Source: Beroe forskalii (lineage: Eukaryota > Ctenophora > Nuda > Beroida > Beroidae). Taken from it: a stretch of 64,000 nt of DNA. Positions 46,058 through 57,134 of the stretch are shown piece by piece. The notes beneath the pieces are model-generated. The model searched no databases and had not been told where the DNA came from. It saw only the letters and a list, made by a program, of their open reading frames with translations. The stretch lies in the NCBI GenBank assembly GCA_011033025.1, contig WFMF01000001.1, forward strand, positions 2,099,755-2,163,754, in the 5' to 3' direction. Positions within the stretch are counted from its first letter, which is position 1; the number at the start of each line of letters is the position of its first letter. Made by a program: the position numbers and the translations under genes.

Positions 46058-49000
46058 TCAATGTTTAAACTGATCAATCTCATCTTTAGAGTGGAAATTG
46101 ATACATTTCTCTTTCCTGAAGCACTTGGAGCCCCAGGGGCATTTTCTGGTTCCGTTTGGTAGTTTCTGAAACGCAGTGGGTTGCTAAAATTCTACTTGCA
46201 TGGAATTTTCGATATCAATTGTAAATAATCTAAATGATTTAATCAAAAACAGGCAGGAACGACACTGGTTAAACAGCAGAATAACATTTCACCGATACAG
46301 ACACTGAATTTATACAATAATCCACACGAACCTGTTTATTAAATTCAGCCTGATCCTCGGCTGAGTGCCAGCGGCTACATTCCGTTCCAAACAAACACTT
46401 CCCACCGTAGTGACACTTCTGCAAAAGAGTTTACAAAATAAAGGATTTGAACCTGTGCCAAGTTATTGTGTCAATATTTCAAAATTTTAGCCGCCCAATA
46501 TCCTTTGCATTTATTCGCAATAACTTAAACTAGACTCTCGGATCATTGGTCTGCAATGCTTAGAATCAATCACACCCAATTTTCGATTTGGGTGTGAATA
46601 TGTCGTCAAACAAGTTGTTCCTAGTCAATTAATCCAATTATCCTATCAATTAATTACATTTCAATTTCCGCGCGCGCATGCACTAGAGCCTGATTACAAT
46701 TGTAGCTCTTTAAGTGGAATGCATTGGGCAACCGCGCGCGCCGTCGATCGCACAAGATTTCACGTCACCTTATGTTCACTGCTAAAAATAGGCTGGATAG
46801 GTTTGAATTTAATAATGCATTGCTCAAGTGCAGAACAAAGCAGGAATGAATCCATGGAGATTGTCATTTTAGATGTAGGAGGAGCCGCTTACTTAGATTA
46901 TAGGCTTGTATTTCAATGAATTTCGAGAGGATCTTAAACTTTAATTCCGAAGATCCAGAGTGGAAGCCAAAAAATATGGTTTAAAGTGGACACGGGACTC
47001 GCAAAGCTCTACACTATGGTTATGTTTTATCAAATCTAAACCAATCAAGACTTGTTTTTGCAGTGAACGGAATGATACGTGAAATCTTGTGCGATCAACG
47101 GCGCGCGCGGTCACCGAAGGCGTAATTTATGGACGGTTGGCACCGGAATCAGATTAAACTGACACTGGCATAAGTTATACTGACACCAGTTTATACAGAA
47201 ACTGGCATAAGTCTAGGAATTTTTTCAAGGAATTTTCAAATATAATTTATAACAAAGGCATTATATAAATATCCACTGGCTCAGTATGTTAATGGGGATG
47301 AAGTGTATAGATAAGATGATAAATACAGGAGTGGGATGAAGCAAGTGACAGGACCATTTTTATACTGACCTCAAGGGCAAGAAACGGAGGAGCAAAATAC
47401 TGAAAAAAGTGGGGGGGGAAGGGCGATGGGTGAAGGGTGCAGAAGCAACAGAACTCTGACTCGAACAGAGTTAGGACACAGAACACAATGCAGGGGCGTT
47501 GGAGTGCTAGATGAAGCTGATGAAGGGTGCAGATTCTAAGAGTCCCTGACTCGGACAGGATGACGGGATACATTGACAGAAGCAATGGAGCACCAGAAGA
47601 AGCCGATGAAGCTGTGAATATGCAGAGTTCTATGAAATGGAAAGTACAGGGGGGACTGCAGGAAGAGGAAGAAGAAGAAGGAGAGAGAGAAGAAGGAGAG
47701 AGAGAAGAAGGAGAGATGACGTCCCCTGACCTGCGCATGCCTCACGCATGAGGCACAAGCCCAACGGTACGCAGCCAGGCGAGCATCAGAGGGGCACCCG
47801 CTTCCCACACATATGTAAGGTGGCTGGATTACCAGCGCAAGTCGGAAACACCCCCTCCGCTCCACCAGCCATCCAAACTGAGTGGGACACTTGGACGTCA
47901 TTGTCTCCAGAGGAATAAAGAGAGGTTAAGAAACTCGACTGGTCAGTGAGAATGTTAGCATGTACTGATTTGGTGTTGACACTTTTTGTACTTGAGGGCA
48001 CTTTTGTACATACATTTGATGGCCCTGGTCACGATGGCCCTGGTCTATGTTGACACCAGTTCTTACTGACACCAGTTTATACTGACTTCCGTCATAAGTT
48101 TATATTGACACCAGTTTATACTGACACCGAAATAAGTTTATACTGACACCATTTTATACTGACACCGGCACAAGTTATACTTTGACGCCAGATTGTTTCG
48201 ACACCAATTTATGATATTACAATAGCTGTTTAAGTGCGAATTGAAAACATCCGACCGCGTTCATCTAAAGATGAACGAAGAAGAACAATATTCGAAATTG
48301 TGGCGCAATTTTGATGTAATTTTGTTTACTTGAAGAAGCATTCTAAAGACGCATGTTCGAAAAAAGACGCCGGTTCCGGGTTACACACCTCCAAACAGCA
48401 ACTCCTTACTCGACTGGAGCTGTGAACGAGGAGATGGAGTACGTGGACATCACTGATCCCAACTGCTAAATCCTTCAAAATGTATCAAAATGTACGTACG
48501 TTTAAAATCAAACTCACCTCAACACCCAAAGGAGGAATTGTATCTTTCTGGGCAGAACCTCTACTTTTAGAAACGTTGCTTTTAGCAACACCATTCTTAG
48601 AGGCTGGATTACTTTTCGTAGAGCTATTATTTTTGCTATTATTATTACTTCTCGGTTGATTATTTTTTGTTGAGTTTGATTTTGATTGGTTGGTCTTTGA
48701 GGTATTGCCTTTAGATTTCTTTCCACCTACAACCTGGAAATACGTTGATGAGGAATAAGACAGATTTGAAAATATCTTAAAAGATAAGTTGACAAGAGAC
48801 GAACAGATCGAGAACCATTCTAGTACCATGTACAATGATACATAGCCATTGATAAGTCAAGGGAAGGCCACGGGCTACGACCTGGGATTGTATTAAATAC
48901 CCCTGGTTAAAATCGCAATAGCAGTGATGGAGCTGGCAACAATGCCTTGCATCTCCAACTTTATCAGTTAAGACTGATTATTTGGCTGACGACCATAATC

Positions 49001-52000
49001 AGAGGATTTTCGAAACCTTTTGATTACAATTCTCTCCTATCAGTGATAACATTTAAACTTCAATCTCTTGAGTGATTATTTGTCTGTTGACGTTGCTGCC
49101 ATAGCTCAAAGCCATCGATTGATGATTAAATTTTTAGAGTAGCGATGCTATTAAATCATAGATTGCACATTGGAAACAAGGCCACTTCTTCATCAATCTC
49201 CAAGTATGTTGCCGTAGATAAAAGTAATCTATTGATGTCTAAATACTACGCGTAGCGATGTTAAATCATAGTGTGCAGTGTGCACTTTGTACTGCAGTCT
49301 GCACGCTTCTCTGCTACTAAACGGTTCTTTGCAGCGGTATTATTAATCTAGTTAAAGCACGAAAAACAAGAGCGTTTTGTATAATGTATGCTTACTGCTT
49401 GCATTTTTTACAAGCAGTTATTAATGTGATTGAATGTAACGCCATGACGGGCTGTAACACTGACAGTCAAACAAATTAAGATTTGTGTACAAATTTAGAG
49501 TTTGATAATAAACAGGGCGAGATTGAACGCGATAAGAAGAAAATTAGTGTTTACTCGGTGAAGCAAGTTTAGTTAGACATAAATTCATGAATATCACTTG
49601 ATTAGGGAATGGTTGGCAGTGGAATTAGATGAATCATTTCCTACTGCAAGTTATCGATGCATATTTAATCTATTTTGGGGCATAATCTTGAATTTATGCA
49701 CAGTGAGAGTATGATTTTGCAACTTAATTCGAAGCAAATTAATTGCAGAATAGTTGAACGCAAGAAAATGTCGTAAAAGTTCATAATATGATAACTGCCA
49801 ATTGAAAAGCATGGTGGCAGTTAACACTCTGTGTAAAGCTTTGCTTTGGCTTTATTCAATTTTTCAAGCTGCTACACTAAAATCTGGGAGGGGTCTCTGA
49901 TAAAAGTCAGACAAAGACCTCGTCCAGAAAACAGTTTACTTATATTGGAGAAAGCTGTCATGACGACTTCATGTCTCATAAAACTTTTGACATCAGATAT
50001 ATACGAGTACTTTGCTTTTGTGGAGGATGGAGGAGTGAACGGAACTTTTCACTAAATTATCTCACTTTCAGCAACTAAATTATCAAATCAACAACTAAAT
50101 TATCAAATCTAGATACATGACATATTTACCTGGAAATGGAACTTTCCGCTAAATTATCTCACTTTCAACAACTAAATACCGTTCCACCCTTGGAAAGTTA
50201 GAAGAGAAAGAACAACTAAATTTGTTACCATATCATGTCATTTACCTGGAAGCCTCCACGTTGCACTTTATTATTCCCTGGTTTCCTCCTTAATTCCGAG
50301 GTATTGAAGTCATCTAGCTCACTAACTTTACTACCAACACTCGCAGTGTTGGTAACATGGGCTGTGTTTGATGGTGTTGTCTGAGGTTGGGGTTCAGGAC
50401 TCTGATTTGATGGCTTTTGTTTAACTACAGAACCACTGAAATGAAGAAATATAATTCATTTAATGTAATTCATAAAGAAAAAGAAACCCTAAAAATGTAA
50501 ATAAAAGTACCAGGGTTTAATCTTGAAGAACAATAATACCATGATGTTCTCAATTTCAGAAGTTAACAAATATCATATATATTTAGATAGATTCAAAACC
50601 ATAATTTAGTGCACTATAAGTTGTTCCACTGCAACATATTGATTTCTCAGAGTATGTGGTTAAGAAATAAACAGGGCATTTCAAACTTACCCAGTTTTAT
50701 GTTGGTTACAAGCAGCTGTTTCAAACTTCAAAGGTTTACTCCAAGCATTCTTTACTTTGTTTGGTGCTGGAGCAACTGATTCTTCAATATTACTGAAATG
50801 ATTTGTCATTATGACCAAAGCAAAAGAAATTATCAAGCAAAAACAAATTCAATGAAGCTAAGATGAAGCAGATAACTTCAAAGTTATTGGAAATAACATT
50901 CTTCATTATTCAATTTCCTGGAGGAGTCAAATAATTCATTGAAAAGTTAATTTTGCTTAGGGATCGTTCACATATTACGTAATCAATTTTTGGGCATTTT
51001 TTACCCCCCTCCCCCCCTCCGTAATCAAACGTAATCATGGCCAAACCCCCCCTCTTTTTCGGAAAATATTACGTAATCATGGCCCAACCCCCTCCTTCAG
51101 TTTTTTTGACGTCACCAAAAAACTATATTAACTGACAAAAAAATTAGAACAGTATCGTGTGTTTCAATTCAATCATCAACATCATCGACCTGAAGATGAC
51201 ATTCAAAGCTTCTTTTAGTTTTTCCTACGGAAATCTCGCCTACGACAACTCCTCTGACAATGAAATGGATACCTCCTCCTTTTTCTCTTCCTCCAACGCA
51301 TCCTCATCTGCTCATCATCCTCCTTTACCTCCAACAGATCATCCTCCTCCTCATCTACACCTGAGGCCCCCAGTTCCACTAAAGAGCCAGCAATCAACGT
51401 CTTGACTTTTGGTCCCACCTCAACCTCCTTCAAAACCGATGGAACCAAAGTTCAGTATCCGTGTCCTGCTCATCTGCCACCAAAGCCGACAGAACCCAAG
51501 ATCCAGATCAGCCCTAGCCCCTAAGTGCCAGATCAGAGTCTGGCAACTTCATAGACAACTGCAGCTTCTTACACCTTCATCAAAAAGATTGATTCCTGGA
51601 TAATGGAGCTGCGGATGTACGCAAAGACCTGCTCTGGCATCAACTCTAGAGCTCTAGGGAAAGGAAGGCCTCCGAACCTCTGATCAAGCACAGAGCAGCA
51701 AACCTTATATACAGAGAAGCACTTAAGTGGTTTTGAAGAGTTCAACGAATGGAGTACATCCCTCCTATATGGGCAGCACTAAAGGAACTATACATTCTGA
51801 ACCATATTGAGTTAGAGTAGATCATGTTTTAATCATAATTATGAAATTAATGGTTAATTTTTGGTAATAAAAATTCGTAAACCCTTAAAATTTTCATAAA
51901 AAATTCTTGAACTTTCCATAAAATTCTTGAAATTTTCATGAAAATTCTTGAAATTTTTATGAAAATTCTTGAAATTTTCATGAAAATTCGTGAAATTTTC

Positions 52001-54861
52001 ATGAAAATTCGTGAAATTTCCATAAAAATCCTTGAAATTTTCATGAAAATTTAGATATTTTGATTACGTAATCATTGGCCAAACCCCCCTCCCCCCCTCG
52101 TAATCAAACGTAATCATTCGGAAACCCCCTCCCCCCCTCGGCTGATTACGTAATATGTGAACGATCCCTTACTCGAATGAGCAAGTGAACTAATTAGCCT
52201 TAAAGGACCTGTTACGTTTGGAATTCATTTTCTAGAAATATCACGAAATTCAAGTAATTAATGCATTACTTTATTTGAAATCTAGCTACGAAATCCGCAA
52301 CTCTCTACGACCTACACAAGCCTAATTAGATGATGATAACGCAAACAGGCTGTGACGTCACAGAATCTATCATAAGGATACGCAATCATAACAAACACTG
52401 TAATTCTAGCCATTTACACCCCCTCTTTCAGTTTGATTCCGGTGTTTATCACTTGCAATTGTCCTGTTCCTTGTAATAAATCCTCACTGATATAAATGAG
52501 TTGTTAGATGAATATAGGAAACGAGCCTTAAATTTAAATTTGAATCAAAATTCTTTCAATGAATCGAACTGATCGAGTCCATGAAATCCAGCATAGTGTC
52601 CATTAGAAGTAGCATACAAGTCCCTAACTCGCTTCTCTACACAAGATGGAAGCCGATATCTCTTTCCTGTTCCTAGGCCTCTGAAATTAAGAATAAGTAA
52701 AAATGTTCTGTATGCAGTGTGCCGTAAAAGCTTGTTATACTTTTCAATTTCACCCTTAGAAGGAAACGACTTTCCCTTGTTACATGTATATGCCGATAGA
52801 ATGGACATTTTCTATGTAGTTGATAAATTGTTCCATTTCAATGACACAGTTTTTACTGTCCCTGACTCTCATATCCTCTGCTATGATCACTGCAGTCGGT
52901 ACTTGTTGGCAGTAACTGCAACGAAAACATCTTCCATGTCACCTTTCCATCATAGCCGTAGTTGTTGTCATTTTCTCCGACTTCGCTGCAGTCCGAATCT
53001 GATGCTGACAGCATTAGGTGCATGTAACGTTCGTCGGTCGATCGAATGGAATTGGTCGATCGAATGGAATTGGTCGATCGATCAACTTCATTTGATCGAC
53101 TGATGTGTTTTAAATAGAAAATTTTTAAGCTAGTAGGGAAACAACTAAATATTGTTCATTTAAACACGATTCAAGTCAACAGGGAGCATTAAAACACATC
53201 ATTCGTTCAAATGGAGTTGATCGATCGACCAATTCCATTCGATCGACCGACGAACGTTACGGGCGCCTTAGAGCACAATAACAACCGTAGTGTTCCTACA
53301 ACAGTTTTTAAAGTATTCCACACAGTTGTGCATAGGTACAGAGTATTAATTTATTGTGTAACCTCGTTACTGTGTTTAAGCTACCATATTTTATTATTAT
53401 TATTATTATTACAACTGCTCACATGAAAGTGGCATACTCCCGAGCTCAGAAAGACTATGTCCTCAAAACTGACAATGTAAGGGATGCAATTCCTTTCAAG
53501 AAATCGTTGCTCCAGCAAATCATCAGCAATCTGAGAAACAATCTCACCCTTACTTCAGATCTCTCACATCACATCCGAAAGCCAGTGCCTTAAACATTTC
53601 ATATGGCCGAAAAACCCTGCAAGAATGTCCTGATGGAGCGTGCACTTAACAGAATTGAAGCGGGGAAACTGAACATGATGAAGCATGTGTCTATACTGAT
53701 CAAGTCATTGTATGGTATAATATTCAGTGAACTTTTATGATATTCAATAAACTAGATGATATTCTTTATTCTTTATTCTTTATTAATGAGATTGTAATTA
53801 GGAAATTTGATGTCAAGCTGTCATGTGTCCTATATCCAGTTATCCAATCAATAGCTAATTATATTTGAAACATTCATCCCGTCTCATTAAGTCATTGTAC
53901 CACACACTACAGCAGTAATACTGTGTACAGGTCGTGTAGCGCGGCTCAGAGTAGATTCCGTGACGTCACGCAATAAATATTGAATCGGTTCTAATTAGCG
54001 TTAGGAAGCAAATTGAATCATCGGACCTTCACAGAAGGTCTTCATATCTAATTTGCTGTAATATATCAAAAAATGAGCATACATTTTTCCAAACGTAACA
54101 GGTCCTTTAAGGTAGACATGCAAGTTCTCATAATGATCTCACCTTTGCTTATTTTCATTTAAAAGTGACCATATGCTGACATTATCTGAACTAATTGATT
54201 TAACAGCAGATTCCTGCTTCCTATTTTTCTCAATAATTGCTTGTTCCAAACTTTCTTTGGCAGGATCATTAAACTGGCACTCAGAACTAAAAATTACAGG
54301 ATCATCAGCTGTCCTATTAATTAAAGGACCTGAATTGATATCAAATTTGCTTAGTGTTGCTGATGTGTGATTAAGGAAATCTCTGATTGTCATTGACTCA
54401 ATTGACGGTGGGGAGGGAACTGATGGTGGGGGGATTGAATTTGGCAGGGAATTATTGATGAAATTCATGATGCGAGATTGTCCAGATGGAGAACCACATA
54501 GAATATTATCTTTTAAAGAATCATATCCTGGCAATGAAGGATAAGTATTATATAAAACTTCATCTGTTGAATCCCCATTTGACCACTTTGTAGCAGAGCT
54601 TAAAGGCTGGTTATCAAATAAAAAGTTAGCTGTCTGTGAAGGAGCTTGGTTATTACAAAACACCATATTTGCCTTTTCATATAAATGGACATCATTTGAT
54701 TCAATAGATAGATTGAAATTATCACTGGATTTACTTTCAAATGCTGGTGAATCCCCAAACAAATGGTAATTATTGAAAGAGAACAGATCATCTGAAGAGA
54801 CTTTATTTGAATCCATCTTTTGAGGTGCAATCAATCCAGTATCGAACATATTCATAACCAT
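46058..54861 (-). CDS. Protein with two C-terminal CCCH zinc fingers
   Basis: Six in-frame exons on the minus strand: 54861-54143, 50792-50691, 50435-50246, 48733-48518, 46418-46332 and 46165-46058, about 473 aa. Exon 1 encodes 239 residues rich in Ser and Asn (start MVMNMFDTGLIAPQK; SIWSLLNENKQR at its end). The middle is low-complexity (KSKGNTSKTNQSKSNSTK). The last two exons each hold one C-x5-C-x5-C-x3-H finger: CHYGGKCLFGTECSRWH and CPWGSKCFRKEKCINFH. CCCH fingers of this spacing usually bind RNA, so a role in mRNA handling is inferred. I cannot name an ortholog. Intron 1 (3.35 kb) is almost filled by two mobile elements, and intron 4 (2.1 kb) carries several simple repeats. No frame breaks. 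Confidence 0.75.
47150..48200. repeat. TGACACCAGTTTATAC minisatellite, in two parts (47,155-47,215 and 48,040-48,200)
   Basis: About ten irregular copies of a 15-30-bp unit with core CTGACACC-GTTTATA lie at 48,040-48,200, and three more at 47,155-47,215. The sequence between them has a GA-rich stretch at 47,660-47,715 and no assigned gene; the long minus-strand Ser/Cys-rich frame over that stretch is low-complexity. Inside intron 4 of the CCCH gene. Confidence 0.65.
48379..48469 (+). other. Possible isolated coding exon end
   Basis: Reads THLQTATPYSTGAVNEEMEY and then VDITDPNC followed by a stop at 48,467. A second frame is also open here, so the reading is uncertain. It lies on the strand opposite to the CCCH gene, inside its intron 4, with no partner exon found. 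Confidence 0.2.
50960..52168 (+). mobile_element. PIF/Harbinger-like non-autonomous element with TTA target duplication
   Basis: The termini are inverted repeats beginning GGGATCGTTCACATATTACG, bordered by TTA at 50,957-50,959 and 52,169-52,171. A 3-bp TWA duplication is the rule for PIF/Harbinger. Inside, a Ser/Pro-rich coding stretch (from the ATG at 51,187) is broken by frame changes: YGNLAYDNSSDNEMDTSSFF in one frame, then EAPSSTKEPAINVLTFGP in another. No DDE transposase core is visible. At 51,886-52,050 is a 21-bp tandem repeat (minus-strand MKISRIF-like frames). It sits in intron 1 of the CCCH gene. A decayed relative lies at 3,690-4,770. Confidence 0.75.
51886..52050. repeat. 21-bp minisatellite inside the TTA-flanked element
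   Basis: About eight copies of TTGAAATTTTCATGAAAATTC with small changes. The open minus-strand frame it creates has no independent meaning. Confidence 0.8.
52204..54106. mobile_element. 1.9-kb element with 20-bp inverted ends and TTAA target duplication (piggyBac- or Kolobok-type flanks)
   Basis: Both ends read AGGACCTGTTACGTTTGGAA inward (right end as reverse complement). TTAA borders both sides (52,200-52,203 and 54,107-54,110), as for piggyBac or Kolobok elements. It carries a minus-strand P2X7-C-like reading frame (52,545-53,014), an internal 44-bp inverted repeat (53,027-53,083 region with 53,213-53,256), a (TTA)n run near 53,390 and unassigned plus-strand frames at 53,424-53,593 (MKVAYSRAQKDYVLKTDNV...) and from 53,604 (MAEKPCKNVLMERALNRIE...). 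No transposase is recognised. It lies 36 bp from the preceding element, in the same intron. Confidence 0.75.
52545..53014 (-). pseudogene. P2X7 C-terminal-like (DUF-type zinc) reading frame carried by the TTAA element
   Basis: Two exons on the minus strand: 53014-52785 and 52680-52545, joined by a 104-bp intron (gtaaca...tttcag). The start is acidic (MLSASDSDCSEVGENDNN). A one-base frame break near 52,940 leads to CFRCSYCQQVPT, and the final exon reads GLGTGKRYRLPSCVEKRVRD and then YAGF. The Cys-rich start followed by LGxGxRxxLPxCVxxxIRxxYP...YxGF is the pattern of the C-terminal domain of P2X7, which occurs as free-standing or transposon-borne proteins in many invertebrates. Length ~120 residues. 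The family match is by pattern only. Confidence 0.4.
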
Positions 54862-55943
54862 AGCCTTTTGTGATCCTAGATCAGGTTAATATTCATAAAA
54901 ATCAAACTGATAATCAGAAAATGTAGACATGTATAGGTTCTTAGATCAAGTGGCCCTAAAATTGATTGATTAAAGCAGAAACATCATCAAATTATTTTTT
55001 GAATAAGTGAAATAACATCAACAGATAACTCAAATTCATTAGAGATCACCAATGATGATGAGTTTATCAACACCATACTACCTAAAACCAAAGTTTAAAA
55101 CCGATGAATATCTAAACCAGTTATATAGATTTCTTGTCTGGTGATACCAAGACCCACTGATGCAGTGTCACCTCAGAAGGGTCTATCATTGATAGACAAA
55201 TATATTATCAATTTCAAGTAAACCTGACATCATAAGGCTTGTGACTCCTTACCCTTACTTACTTCATCTAGCCAGATGTCTAGCTTCAAGCAACATACTG
55301 ACCATAGTCCTAGCCAGTATAGAAATAGAGGAATGAAACTAAAAATATCAAGAGTTTGATGACACAGTAAAAACATCAATGCAGCAAAATGATATGATTA
55401 TTATTATCACAGTTGCAATCACCAATTTTGTGAATCTGCATAATTAGTAAACCCATCCAGCCATCCACATATTTACAGCAAATGCTATTATACATCACAG
55501 AAATTATATGACCTATGACATCTGAGCATGAGGTTGGAATTTCTAATTCATAAAATATTGGATGAAAATCACTAAAAGACAAAATGCGCGGCGCTCTTTC
55601 CAAATTGTGTTGATTCTGATCACTATTTTTGAATTTTTCCAGACTAACTTGAAATAACTATTTATATTGTTCATAAGATTCAAAATTTGAAACAAAACTT
55701 TAAATTTCAGATCGGTTTCGCGCTCTGCGGCTGATTTAATTAATAATAATAGTCTGGCTCAATGCTCATGGCTGAGCCGCGCACGTTCTGAGAAAAGCAG
55801 TTTGCTTGCTTTTTTATCACATTGTACCGAATTGTCATTTCATGCTATGCTTGTTGCAAAACTATGTAACATATATGCTGAGTTGATATCATTGCACAAA
55901 CCCAGCCCTGCAGATATCGATTTGTATTGCGCGCGCGGCTCAG

Positions 55944-56275
55944 CAGGATCCATCGGAGCCGCGCACAGATTGACGTCGTTGAAATTTGACAAAATATCGA
56001 ATTACTCCGCAATCATTTCCTTATGGCCATTCACTTTGTACGTCACGCACATAAACATTCCTCGCCCCTCGGCTACATGCTCATTGTAAACAAATAACTA
56101 AAACTTCTGCAGGATCCATCGGAGCCGCGCACAGATTGACGTCGTTGAAATTTGACAAAATATCGAATTACTCCGCAATCATTTCCTTATGGCCATTCAC
56201 TTTGTACGTCACGCACATAAACATTCCTCGCCCCTCGGCTACATGCTCATTGTAAACAAATAACTAAAACTTCTG
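55944..56275. repeat. Perfect 166-bp tandem duplication
   Basis: Copies 55,944-56,109 and 56,110-56,275 appear identical, both starting CAGGATCCATCGGAGCC and ending ACTAAAACTTCTG. Identity implies a very recent event or an assembly duplication. Confidence 0.95.
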
Positions 56276-56375
56276 TGATTGGAAATTAATATTTCTGTTT
56301 TAACAATAAATGATCAAGATTTGACAATCCAATGTCTTATATATAAGTTCAGTTCATTCCCAGTACCAACCTCCA

Positions 56376-56446
56376 ATTCATGTGGCACTATGGCAGTAAG
56401 TACAGCTGCATTTCAGCTGTACTTACTGCCATAGAGCCACATGAAT
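56376..56446. repeat. 33-bp inverted repeat with 5-base loop
   Basis: Arms at 56,376-56,408 and 56,414-56,446 pair with a single mismatch; the loop is CATTT. The 33-bp stem is long and nearly perfect. Confidence 0.9.
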
Positions 56447-57134
56447 AGGAGATGACATACCAAAATTTGTATTTCCTATTACTGCTTCCCAGCATAAAAT
56501 GAGAAACCAAATAAAAGTGAAGTGTTTTATTCAATTCCTAAAAGGGCAAAACTATTGAAGTAATGAGAAAGACTTCTAAATAGACCCGCAAAATGAAAAA
56601 ATGATTGAGATCGCAAGTTCATGTTCATTCGTTTTTCTGTTTTCCCACTCTGGTCACTGTTCACAAATGAAATTTATAAAAAGAGTTATGCCCTGAAGTG
56701 GCCACCGGCCACGTTCATAAGCGGAAGCCTATAGGCCATAAGCGAAAACAGTTAAACGTTTAATTTATTATTCAAGAGTCAAGCGTCAGTACTTGATACA
56801 ATTTGAAAATCCTATTTTTTCGACCTAATTCCGACTACTTGTTACGATTGGAACAACCATTCACCAATTGTAGCTATCTTGACACTTCTCTAACGCTGAT
56901 CTCGTACCAGATGCTGTAAGTTTTGAGGAGCGGAAGGACAAGAGGGTTTCTGGTTATAGCAGTTAACCCCCTCACAACATTAAGTAGCTATTTAGTAGCT
57001 ATAAAATAGTGCAGCTATCTTTCTATCCTGTATCTTGACACCGCTCTAACACATAGTTACGTGTCGTTGTAGCTCCAAGACACTGAAGCTGTCTTGGCAC
57101 TGCTCCAACATAGTAACCATAGTAACGTGTGTCC

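Larger units (their letters stand above)
54862..57134. other. Intergenic region upstream of the CCCH gene
   Basis: Probably contains the CCCH gene promoter near the CpG-richer stretch at 55,700-56,270. It includes a perfect 166-bp tandem duplication (55,944-56,275) and a strong hairpin (56,376-56,446). No gene recognised. Confidence 0.4.

Noticed and set aside
47289..47738. 149-codon Ser/Cys-rich minus-strand frame.
   Set aside because: It is the reverse of a GA-rich low-complexity stretch inside the CCCH gene intron, with no domain and no splice support.
54173..54370. Plus-strand frame opposite exon 1 of the CCCH gene.
   Set aside because: It is an antisense shadow of a longer, spliced, in-frame minus-strand exon.
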